Source: an uncultured Oscillospiraceae bacterium (lineage in GTDB: Bacteria; Bacillota; Clostridia; Oscillospirales; Acutalibacteraceae). Taken from it: a stretch of 64,000 nt of DNA. Under the pieces are notes generated by a model. The model had not been told where the DNA came from and ran no database searches. It worked only from the letters and a program-made list of their open reading frames with translations. Below are positions 14,781 through 21,904 of this stretch, one piece after another. The translations under genes and the position numbers were made by a program. Positions within the stretch are counted from its first letter, which is position 1. Each line of letters opens with the position of its first letter. Location: positions 1-64,000 of the forward strand of contig UQOE01000007.1 of assembly GCA_900542575.1 (NCBI GenBank), read 5' to 3'.

Positions 14781-15731
14781 ATGAAAACATACAATTATCC
14801 GTTCTGTGCAATTGAAGGGCAGTCTGCTATGAAGGAGGCGCTGCTGGTCAACCTGGTGAATCCCGCTGTATCCGGTGTGCTGATCCGCGGGCAGAAGGGG
14901 ACCGCGAAGACCACAGCGGTGCGCGCTCTTACTGATCTGCTGCCGGATCTCCGGGTCGTGGAACTGCCGGCCAACGCCACGGAGGACCGGGTCGTCGGCA
15001 CTCTGGATGCGGAACACGCTGTCAAGACTGGGGAAAAACAATTCGAACCGGGTCTTCTGGCCGAAGCGGACCGAAATATCCTGTACGCCGATGAGATCAA
15101 TCTGCTGGATGACCGCATTGTCGACCTCCTGCTGGATGCCGCCGCCACGGGCGTAAGCCGCGTGGAGCGGGACGGAATCTCCTGTGTCCATCCCGCACGC
15201 TTTGTCCTCATCGGAACGATGAACCCGGAAGAGGGCAGTCTGCGGCCACAGCTCCTGGATCGATTCGGCATGGTTGTGGACGTGCAGGGGGAGATGGACC
15301 CCGCGGAACGGGTGAAAATTTTGGAGGACCGCCTGGCTTTTGAGGAAAATTCGGCTGCGTTCTGCGCCAAATATGCGCCGCAGCAGGATGCACTGCGGGA
15401 GCAGATTCGAACTGCGCGCCATCTGCTGCACTCTGTGCAAACCGACCGTGCACGGCTGCTGCAAGCGGCAGAGATCGGAATTGCCTTCGGCACCGAGGGT
15501 CACCGCGCCGACCTCAGCATGATCAAGGTGGCCCAGGCGCTGGCGGCGCTCGACGGACGCACCTCTGTGACTGAGGGTGACATTAAAAAGGCTGCCCTGT
15601 ATGTGCTGCCCCATCGGATGAAGCAGAATCCGATGGATCCGGCTTCGACGGACCGACAGGAGATTGTACAGCGCCTGGTGGCTATGGAGCAGGAATCCGA
15701 CGCGGACCCCGACGATGCGGAGGACGGTTAG
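14781..15731 (+). CDS. ChlI/BchI-type AAA+ ATPase chelatase subunit
   Basis: This 316-residue AAA+ ATPase has Walker A GQKGTAKTT (residues 37-45), Walker B ILYADEINLLDD (about 105) and the magnesium-chelatase signature regions (VELPANATEDRVVGTLD, then FVLIGTMNPEEGSLRPQLLD). The C-terminal lid follows (RADLSMIKVAQALAALDGR). ChlI forms a hexamer that drives metal insertion with the VWA subunit and the large subunit. The three genes lie in one operon, so they should form one complex. The start is 12 nt after the cobN-like stop, with GAGGA upstream. Confidence 0.9.
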   Translation: MKTYNYPFCAIEGQSAMKEALLVNLVNPAVSGVLIRGQKGTAKTTAVRALTDLLPDLRVVELPANATEDRVVGTLDAEHAVKTGEKQFEPGLLAEADRNILYADEINLLDDRIVDLLLDAAATGVSRVERDGISCVHPARFVLIGTMNPEEGSLRPQLLDRFGMVVDVQGEMDPAERVKILEDRLAFEENSAAFCAKYAPQQDALREQIRTARHLLHSVQTDRARLLQAAEIGIAFGTEGHRADLSMIKVAQALAALDGRTSVTEGDIKKAALYVLPHRMKQNPMDPASTDRQEIVQRLVAMEQESDADPDDAEDG

Positions 15732-15784
15732 GCGGCCGGGAGGAACACCCGGAGCGGACAGATCACACGGCGGTCCAGGCGCCG

Positions 15785-16549
15785 GTGCTGCAGAACGGGC
15801 AGCCGGTTTCTCTTCTGGAATTTTTCCGCCTGCTGCATGCGAACGGACTGCGCGGAAGTCATGCCGCACGACAGCAGGAGAGCCGGGCATCCGGCGGCGG
15901 GGAATCCCTGGACGGGAATACTCTCTCATTTCCCGCCACGCTGACGGCCGCAGCCCCATGGCAGCCTGTGCGGCATGGAAACACGGCAATCAAAATAGAA
16001 AAAGCGGATCTCCGCTATCGGAGACCCGCCGACCAGACGCGCTTTGATATTCTGTTTCTGCTGGATACCAGCCGATCCCAGGGGGCGGAACGGCGGCTCT
16101 CCTATGCCAAAGGTGCTGTCCGGGAGCTACTGAGCCAGGCCTACTGCAGCCGGGACCGGGCGGAGCTGATTACATTCGGCAACAAGGAGGCCGAGATCCG
16201 CATGCCGCTGACCCGCAGTGTCTCGTTTGCGGCGCAGTGCCTGCAGGACATTCCGGCATCGGGGAATACGCCGCTGGGCATGGGCCTGCAGACTGCAAGG
16301 GGAGAGATCCTCCGGCTTATGCGCAACCCTGGCGCAGGGATTCCGGTCCTGGTCGTTCTGACGGACGGCCGGGCCAACTACGACGTCCGGCCCGGTACGC
16401 CTATGGACCTGGCCTGTGCGGATGCCGCATGGTTTCGCATGCATGAAATTTGCACCGTCGTAGTAGATACCGAGCGCGGCCCGGTCCGCATGGGCCTCGC
16501 AAAAAAGCTGGCAGACCGGGCCGGCGCGGCTTATTTACGCATGAAATAG
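15785..16549 (+). CDS. ChlD/BchD-type VWA-domain chelatase subunit
   Basis: This is a short D subunit that lacks an ATPase domain: about 80 linker residues, then a VWA domain with the MIDAS motif DTSRS (ILFLLDTSRSQGAERRLSYA) and GNTPLGMGLQ plus VLVVLTDGRAN. BchD/CobT-type VWA proteins bridge the ATPase ring and the large subunit by binding an integrin-like segment. The GTG at 15785 is the first usable start I see, with a poor ribosome site; upstream codons in frame are open back into the previous gene, so translation may be coupled or start elsewhere. It converges with and overlaps the next gene by 15 nt. Confidence 0.82.
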   Translation: MLQNGQPVSLLEFFRLLHANGLRGSHAARQQESRASGGGESLDGNTLSFPATLTAAAPWQPVRHGNTAIKIEKADLRYRRPADQTRFDILFLLDTSRSQGAERRLSYAKGAVRELLSQAYCSRDRAELITFGNKEAEIRMPLTRSVSFAAQCLQDIPASGNTPLGMGLQTARGEILRLMRNPGAGIPVLVVLTDGRANYDVRPGTPMDLACADAAWFRMHEICTVVVDTERGPVRMGLAKKLADRAGAAYLRMK

Positions 16550-17308
16550 GTACGACGTCATGGACATGGACCCGAGCTCGCGGTACTCGTTCCAGACCTC
16601 GACGGCATCGGTGTCCGGATCGGCGGCGCCGAGGGCGCCCAGAAGGGGATAGTAGTGGTCCGCTGTCGGTACGGCCAGCTTTGCATTCGGAATGGTCTCG
16701 AAGTGAACCGGTACGGTGAAATCCCCGGCCGTAATGGCATTTCGAATGGCGGTATCAAAATCGTCGGCCCATTTGGCGCCGTCGGTCTGATCAAAGTTGA
16801 CGCGGCGCAGGTTATGGACCACGTTGCCGCTGGCGAGGATCAGCACACCCTCGTCCCGGAGCGGGCGAAGACGTTTTCCAATTTCATACTCCTCTTCCGG
16901 AGAGGCAGTGACATCCGTGCTGACGATGACGACCGGGATATCCGCGTCCGGGTACATATTGCAGAGTACCGACCATACGCCGTGGTCAATTCCCCAGTCG
17001 TTTGCCGGCTTTGCTGTGCCGTCCAGCAGACTGAGCACACGGTCTGCCAGCTCCGAGGAACCTTTCGGGGCGTACTGAATCTGATAGAGCTCGTCCGGGA
17101 ACCCGTACATATCGTAGATTTGCCGATTTTTTTCGACCCGGAGCACATAGGTGCCCCGGGTGGCCCAGTGGGCGGAGAGGGCGACGATGGCCTTCGGCTT
17201 CCCAAGTCGCTTCCCCATCTCGATCCACCCTTTTCTTGCGCGGTTCTCACCAACGGCGTTCATGGGAGAACCGTGTCCGGTAAAGATGACAGGCATTTTT
17301 TCTTTCAT
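16535..17308 (-). CDS. LigB-type extradiol dioxygenase (DODA/YgiD family)
   Basis: This 257-residue protein has the class III extradiol dioxygenase pattern of the DODA/YgiD family: VIFTGHGSPMNAV, IVALSAHWATRG, DWGIDHGVWS, LILASGNVVHNLRRV and PTADHYYPLL. The conserved His residues bind the active-site metal. YgiD-like enzymes open catechol rings such as DOPA with O2, so presence in a likely anaerobe suggests oxygen detoxification or another reaction. GAGGTG lies upstream of the ATG. It is divergent from an HxlR regulator, which probably controls it. Confidence 0.87.
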   Translation of the reverse strand: MKEKMPVIFTGHGSPMNAVGENRARKGWIEMGKRLGKPKAIVALSAHWATRGTYVLRVEKNRQIYDMYGFPDELYQIQYAPKGSSELADRVLSLLDGTAKPANDWGIDHGVWSVLCNMYPDADIPVVIVSTDVTASPEEEYEIGKRLRPLRDEGVLILASGNVVHNLRRVNFDQTDGAKWADDFDTAIRNAITAGDFTVPVHFETIPNAKLAVPTADHYYPLLGALGAADPDTDAVEVWNEYRELGSMSMTSYLFHA

Positions 17309-17431
17309 GTTGGACACCTCGTTTCTTTGTTCTGGCACTATTGAACCACAGGTGTCGGGGGTTGTAAATAACGCAAAATATTGTAATATGATATCAGAAA
17401 ATAAAGCTGCTTCAGAAAGGAAAGTGATGTC

Positions 17432-17782
17432 ATGGATTCTCCCAAACTGGAGTCCTCCGCCCCGGTCTACGACGCGGTGTGCCTGAACAGCATCCGCGGC
17501 GTCAGCGCCGTCTTTGCGGGGAAATGGACGTTCCTGATTCTGGAGGAGCTCCATGTCGGAACTATGCGGTTCAACGAACTGCAGAAAGCGCTCGGCGTCA
17601 GCACGAAATCGCTGACGGATGCGCTGCGCCATCTGGAGGAGAACGGCGTCGTTCGGCGGGAAGTCCGCCCGACGGTCCCCGTGACCGTCGAGTACTCGCT
17701 GACCGACAAGGGCCGCGATTTCGATTCGGTCCTTCTCGCCATGAAGAACTGGGGTAAAAAATGGCTGGACATAGAGTCGTAA
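17432..17782 (+). CDS. HxlR-family redox or aldehyde-responsive regulator
   Basis: This 116-residue HxlR winged helix includes VFAGKWTFLILEEL, RFNELQKALGVSTKSLTDAL and the wing VPVTVEYSLTDKGR. A Cys lies just before the core (VCLNSIRG), at the place where HypR/YodB-type members sense electrophiles or oxidants. It is divergent from the dioxygenase gene with a 123-nt A+T-rich spacer, the usual arrangement for HxlR control of a detoxifying enzyme. Its 3' end overlaps the GNAT gene by 22 nt. Confidence 0.88.
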   Translation: MDSPKLESSAPVYDAVCLNSIRGVSAVFAGKWTFLILEELHVGTMRFNELQKALGVSTKSLTDALRHLEENGVVRREVRPTVPVTVEYSLTDKGRDFDSVLLAMKNWGKKWLDIES

Positions 17783-18195
17783 TCTATGAATCCCTGCCGA
17801 AAGAGGCCGCCGACATCCGCTGCGCCGTCTTTATGGAAGAGCAGGGTTTCCGGAATGAGTTTGATGAGACCGATCAGTCTGCACGCCACGCGGTCCTATA
17901 CGTGGATGGTCGCCCGGCGGCGACCTGCCGCTTCTACCCGGGGCAGGAGCCCGGCTCCTGGCTGATCGGCCGCATTGCCGTGCGAAAAGCATACCGCGGA
18001 CAGCATCTGGGCGCCTCCATCGTGCGCGCCGCCGAAGAGGGCATTCTGGCCGAGGGCGGCAGCACCAGCATTGTCCATGCGCAGACCCGGGTCTGCGGGT
18101 TTTATGCCTCCATGGGCTATGTCCCATTCGGTGAGCCGGATGACGACGAGGGATGTCCGCATACCTGGATGAAAAAAGTACTGAAAAGTACGTAG
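17761..18195 (+). CDS. GNAT-family N-acetyltransferase (YjcF/ElaA-like)
   Basis: This 144-residue GNAT protein has the motif A region IGRIAVRKAYRGQHLGASIV for acetyl-CoA pyrophosphate binding and a C-terminal FYASMGYVPFGEP. The N terminus (EAADIRCAVFMEEQGFRNEF) is like that of YjcF-type proteins. The acceptor is unknown. The gene begins inside the HxlR gene, so the pair is co-translated, and a strong terminator follows. Confidence 0.85.
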   Translation: MAGHRVVIYESLPKEAADIRCAVFMEEQGFRNEFDETDQSARHAVLYVDGRPAATCRFYPGQEPGSWLIGRIAVRKAYRGQHLGASIVRAAEEGILAEGGSTSIVHAQTRVCGFYASMGYVPFGEPDDDEGCPHTWMKKVLKST

Positions 18196-18211
18196 ATACG
18201 GGATCTTTAAA

Positions 18212-18262
18212 AAAAAATGAGTCTGGTGCAAAGTGATTACACTTTACACCAGACTCATTTTT
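18212..18262 (+). terminator. Bidirectional terminator
   Basis: A nearly perfect long stem, AAATGAGTCTGGTG and inner AAGT against ACTT and CACCAGACTCATTT, with A and T runs on both sides. It follows the HxlR-GNAT operon; the next minus-strand gene also ends towards it. Confidence 0.8.
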
Positions 18263-18341
18263 GTGCTCGGATGGAATAATCTGGACCTTTTTTGGCCATG
18301 GGATGCGGTTTCTCGGATTTCTAATTCAAAATCTTCCGCTA

Positions 18342-19370
18342 TTAATAAGTCCAGGTGTAGATGTTCTTCTCCTGCTTGCAGTCATCGTCTTTGCAGGTGT
18401 TCACCAGCTGGGTCAGACGATTGTGAGAATAGGTGAAATCGTAGCGCTTGTCGCTTGTTTGTATGGAGGAGAGCTTCTTACCCCGATATTGGTAGGTGTT
18501 GGTGAAGACTTCGCTTGCGCCCTCATTGTTGTGGATCTCTATGCTGGATATCTGACCATTCGCATTATAGGAAGGCGAAAAGGTAACACTGGAATCATTA
18601 TAGGTATAGCTGATACTCTCAAGATGATTTTGAGTAGTATATTCGAATGAGACATCCATTGTGTCTTCATCGTTAAAATTGATTTCGGTTAAGTTCCCAT
18701 ATGCGTCATAAGAGTAAGAAATATAGTAAGATTTATCCTCACCGGTTTCGTTGGAGTCTATTTGACAGGAAGTCAGCTGCTGTCCGACCACATCGAATGA
18801 AATATCAACCTTATTTTTGCCTTCTACTTGGATTCCCTGGATCTGACCGTTTAATATCCAGGGACAAAAAGCATAGACTGCACAGTTGAATCCATAAAAG
18901 GAATATCCAGTAAACCCGAGATCTTCAAAAAAATCATCGTTGTAGAAGTATTCCATCATGAGAGACAGCAACGCAGGGTTGGATGCTAAGCTGCGATAAT
19001 CGATCAGACTCGCAGTACTGAAAACGGCATTATCCCCGTCAATGATCAGCAGCTTCTGATCTTTCACATAGTGCTGTGTCGCCTTAAGCTCATTATTAAC
19101 TGTCAGTTTGCACGGCTTATACGCCTTCGCATTCGCAGTCCCAAAAATGACGCCGAAGACGATGGCGATGACAACCACTACGGCGGCAAAGACGACCCAG
19201 AGGACGCGCTGTTTTTTCTTTTCGGCCGCTGGATTGGGGGCCGGTGATGTTTGCGAGACAGGCCCCGGATCGCGCGCGGGGACAGGAGCCGGGGTGTTCA
19301 GCTTTGCCCCGCAGGAGGGGCAGAAGGTTCCGCCGTCGGGGACTTCCTTTCCGCAGTTCGGACAATACAT
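18342..19370 (-). CDS. Zinc-ribbon membrane-anchored protein with extracellular beta-repeat domain
   Basis: This 342-residue protein starts with a zinc ribbon (MYCPNCGKEV, then TFCPSCGAKL), a Pro-rich linker and one transmembrane helix (about residues 60-82, VLWVVFAAVVVVIAIVFGV). A large outside domain follows. The C-terminal half has repeated strands of the type SYDAYGNLTEINF and SPSYNANGQISSIEI, similar to YD/RHS-type repeats. Proteins of this plan are common in Clostridia and have no settled function. GGAGAG upstream sets the start at 19370. It is transcribed alone. Confidence 0.7.
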   Translation of the reverse strand: MYCPNCGKEVPDGGTFCPSCGAKLNTPAPVPARDPGPVSQTSPAPNPAAEKKKQRVLWVVFAAVVVVIAIVFGVIFGTANAKAYKPCKLTVNNELKATQHYVKDQKLLIIDGDNAVFSTASLIDYRSLASNPALLSLMMEYFYNDDFFEDLGFTGYSFYGFNCAVYAFCPWILNGQIQGIQVEGKNKVDISFDVVGQQLTSCQIDSNETGEDKSYYISYSYDAYGNLTEINFNDEDTMDVSFEYTTQNHLESISYTYNDSSVTFSPSYNANGQISSIEIHNNEGASEVFTNTYQYRGKKLSSIQTSDKRYDFTYSHNRLTQLVNTCKDDDCKQEKNIYTWTY

Positions 19371-19483
19371 GACAATCTCTCCTTCCTCTCCTTTTATGAT
19401 AAAGGCCTTAAAAAAATAGTTCAAGGCATGCAACCTTTTTACAAGAAGCCAATCAAACACACCTGTATGATAAAACACATGAG

Positions 19484-19528
19484 GAGCGGCGATGCAGTCG
19501 AAACGACATCGCCGCTCTGTTTCTTTAT
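19484..19528 (+). terminator. Hairpin in the leader of the secreted hydrolase gene
   Basis: GAGCGGCGATG (19484-19494) pairs exactly with CATCGCCGCTC (19507-19517), followed by a T-rich tract, only 20 nt before the start codon of the next gene. It may be an attenuator or shield the gene from upstream transcription. Confidence 0.6.
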
Positions 19529-19547
19529 TTTGGAAGGAGAATTTCTT

Positions 19548-20642
19548 ATGACGCACCATTCCAAGTTCCGTCTGGTCTTCAGCCTGTGCCTGGCCCTTAT
19601 CATGGCTCTGAGCACAGTCCCAGTCTTTGCGGCGGACGCAAAGCCGGCCGGCACGACCCGCTTTGAGGCGGTCTCATTCTATGTCACCGACTCCAAAGAG
19701 AAGAACATGGCCACCATTCAGAAATACATCGACCAGGGCGGCGCCAACGACGTCGACCTCATGCTATTCCCCGAGCTCTCCACCTGTGGTCTGCCGGATG
19801 GCATCAGCATGAACACCGTCGATGAGAACGCCAAGGCGTTCTTCTATAAAAATGCAGAACCGGTCCCGGGCGGCCCGACCTGCGACACTATGATTGCCAA
19901 CGCTAAGAAATACAACATGTATCTCTGCTGGTCCATGCTGGAGCAGGATCCGTACGATTCCTCCAAAGTCTACAACACCTGCGTTCTCGTCGGACCGGAG
20001 GGATTCGTCGGCAAGTACCGCAAAGTCCATCTTGCCGGCACAGAGTCCTACATGGAAGAGGCCGGAACCGAGTACTCCAAGGTCTTCGACACGAAGCTCG
20101 GCAAGATCGGCCTGGTCATCTGCTTCGACAAGACCTATCCGGACACCGTGCGCCAGGCCAAGATTGACGGCGCCGACATCGTCCTCGCCCCGAGCTCCTG
20201 GCCGGGACTCGACAAGCGCCTCAACAACCTTGATCCGTCCATGCAGCTCTACCGTTGGAGCGGCAAAGCCCGCAACGTGGAGAACGGCGTTGTCTTCGTC
20301 GAGACCAACTGGGCTTCCGGCAAGGATGACACCACGAATGCAGAGGCCGGTCATGCCCGTATTTCCGACGCCACCGGCAAAACCTACGGCGAGACCGGAT
20401 GGGAAGAGGGCACCGTTACCGCAGATATCGATGTCCAGAAATCCATCGATGAATACTACAAGAATCTCGGCATGACCCGTGACGAGCATATCGCCTATCT
20501 GAAGGAAAAACAGGATCAGCACAAGAAGACCTCGGATACCGCCGGCGTCGTCGAGACGAACATCAAGTTCTACGGCAGCGCCATCGGCAACACCATCCTC
20601 GACCTCGGGGATGCCCTTCGATTCGGTGCACTCGGCAAATAA
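19548..20642 (+). CDS. Secreted carbon-nitrogen hydrolase (nitrilase superfamily)
   Basis: This 364-residue protein has a clear signal peptide (basic MTHHSKFR, hydrophobic core to about residue 25, cleavage near VFA-AD) and a nitrilase fold. The catalytic triad is visible: Glu76 (LFPELSTCG), Lys159 (YRKVHLAG) and Cys192 (VICFDKTYP). Most enzymes of this superfamily are cytoplasmic amidases or nitrilases, so an exported one is unusual. It may hydrolyse external amides or release ammonia. A C-terminal extension of about 60 residues has no evident domain. GGAAGGA precedes the ATG, and the gene stands alone between terminators. Confidence 0.85.
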   Translation: MTHHSKFRLVFSLCLALIMALSTVPVFAADAKPAGTTRFEAVSFYVTDSKEKNMATIQKYIDQGGANDVDLMLFPELSTCGLPDGISMNTVDENAKAFFYKNAEPVPGGPTCDTMIANAKKYNMYLCWSMLEQDPYDSSKVYNTCVLVGPEGFVGKYRKVHLAGTESYMEEAGTEYSKVFDTKLGKIGLVICFDKTYPDTVRQAKIDGADIVLAPSSWPGLDKRLNNLDPSMQLYRWSGKARNVENGVVFVETNWASGKDDTTNAEAGHARISDATGKTYGETGWEEGTVTADIDVQKSIDEYYKNLGMTRDEHIAYLKEKQDQHKKTSDTAGVVETNIKFYGSAIGNTILDLGDALRFGALGK

Positions 20643-20661
20643 TTTTCTTTTGGTCAACAAG

Positions 20662-20691
20662 AATCCCTGCCCGGGCGGGCAGGGATTTTTT
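20662..20691 (+). terminator. Terminator of the secreted hydrolase gene
   Basis: AATCCCTGCC (20662-20671) pairs exactly with GGCAGGGATT (20678-20687), followed by T6. Confidence 0.8.
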
Positions 20692-20696
20692 GCGTA

Positions 20697-21155
20697 TTAC
20701 AGTTTCATTTCAAATGCGATGTCGGCCCGCTGAAACGGAAACTGTTTCCGGTCTACCGGGATCTCCTGAAATCCGAACTTGCGGTACAGGTGGACGGCCT
20801 GGACACAGCGGCGGTTTGAGACAATGAGGATGCGGGGCAGCTTCTTTTCTTTTGCGTAGTCGATACAGGCTTTCAGGCAGGCGCTGCCGGCGCCGGTTCC
20901 GGTATACATGCCGCGGGCGGCAAATTTCATGATCTCCCAGTCGCCGTCGGCGCGGGGCGCGATCATGCAGCAGGCCATGGGAGTGCCGTCGTCGTCCAGG
21001 GCAAAGAAGATCTGTCCGCCGTCGGCGATGGCCTTTTCGACATTCTCCAGTTCCTGCATATCCTGGTCCTCGACATCGAACATGTCGGAGATCCAGGCGA
21101 CATTCAGGTCAATGAAATCATTTTTGTATTTTGGATCATACGGTACAACAGTCAT
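20697..21155 (-). CDS. GNAT-family N-acetyltransferase in MarR operon
   Basis: This 152-residue GNAT protein has IMKFAARGMYTGTGAGSACL in place of the usual motif A, a diverged acetyl-CoA loop, and VQAVHLYRKFGFQEIPV as motif B. The acceptor is unknown. It lies 12 nt after a MarR gene on the same strand and shares its operator-controlled promoter, so it is probably induced by the ligand of that MarR protein, for example in drug or metabolite modification. Confidence 0.82.
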   Translation of the reverse strand: MTVVPYDPKYKNDFIDLNVAWISDMFDVEDQDMQELENVEKAIADGGQIFFALDDDGTPMACCMIAPRADGDWEIMKFAARGMYTGTGAGSACLKACIDYAKEKKLPRILIVSNRRCVQAVHLYRKFGFQEIPVDRKQFPFQRADIAFEMKL

Positions 21156-21167
21156 GGCGTTTTCTCC

Positions 21168-21596
21168 TTATTTGGAAAGCAGACGGGTGACGGTATCCAG
21201 CGCGGCGGTCAGTTCGGCGGCCTCTGAGTCGGTGAGGCTGCCGAGACGCTGGTCGATTTCGGCGTTGGATCGCGCAATAAAGGTCTCGGCCCGGGCTTTT
21301 CCCTGCCCGGTCAGGTAGAGGCAGTAGGCGCGGCCGTCCTCCGGGGAGGGCTCCCGGCGCAGAAACCCATTTTTTTCGTGGGCGCGGAGGACCCGGCTGA
21401 GATAGCTCTTGTCCAGGTTCATGGCTTTTGAGATGTCTGCTGCGCTGCAGCCCTCGTGTTCATAGATCTCGAAAAAAATCCGCGCCTCGCTGACCGAGTA
21501 CTCGGAACCCAGATAGTGGTGCCCGAGCAGATTCATGGCGGGCAGATAGAATCGATTAAAAGCACGCACCCGCTCAATGCAGTTCTGCCGATTCAT
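21168..21596 (-). CDS. MarR-family autoregulator
   Basis: This 142-residue MarR protein has EGCSAADISKAMNLDKSYLS as the DNA-reading helices and the wing RREPSPEDGRAYCLYLTGQG. Upstream on the minus strand a promoter TTGACA-17 bp-TATTAT is covered by two 19-bp dyads, so it very probably represses its own operon with the GNAT gene. An AGGAGGC site lies just before the ATG. Confidence 0.87.
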   Translation of the reverse strand: MNRQNCIERVRAFNRFYLPAMNLLGHHYLGSEYSVSEARIFFEIYEHEGCSAADISKAMNLDKSYLSRVLRAHEKNGFLRREPSPEDGRAYCLYLTGQGKARAETFIARSNAEIDQRLGSLTDSEAAELTAALDTVTRLLSK

Positions 21597-21613
21597 GGGA
21601 AGCCTCCTCTATA

Positions 21614-21665
21614 TAGTGGACTAAGTCGACTAAATAATAAGATAAATAGTTGACTTTGTCAACTA
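21614..21665 (-). promoter_or_regulatory. Twin MarR operator over the MarR-GNAT promoter
   Basis: Site 1, 21647-21665, is a perfect palindrome: TAGTTGAC, 3 nt, GTCAACTA. Site 2, 21614-21632, is the near copy TAGTGGAC, 3 nt, GTCGACTA. Their centres are 33 bp apart, three helical turns, so two dimers would sit on the same face. Read on the minus strand, TTGACA inside site 1 is the -35 and TATTAT, 17 bp on, is the -10. Confidence 0.75.
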
Positions 21666-21852
21666 TATTGTGAAAAGTATCTGACGGAAAACTCAAGTAA
21701 GTATCTTGAGGCCGGCACGGTTCAGGATCAAAGCCATTTTCGCCTGCATTGGACCGTCCGGGAGAATTTGTCTAAAAGCTTTACAAATGTCCTGTACATT
21801 TCATAGAAAATCGCTAAGGAATCAACAAAATAAATTCAGATTCTGTGTAAAT

Positions 21853-21861
21853 TGTTATAAT
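21853..21861 (+). promoter_or_regulatory. Extended -10 promoter of the ene-reductase operon
   Basis: TGT-TATAAT (21853-21861) is an extended -10 element 43 nt before the start codon; I see no good -35. The rest of the gap 21666-21852 holds only a small inverted repeat (CTCAAG/CTTGAG near 21700). Confidence 0.5.
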
Positions 21862-21904
21862 GGATTTGAAAATTTATACGCGTGTAGTAAAAGGAGGCGC
21901 TTTT

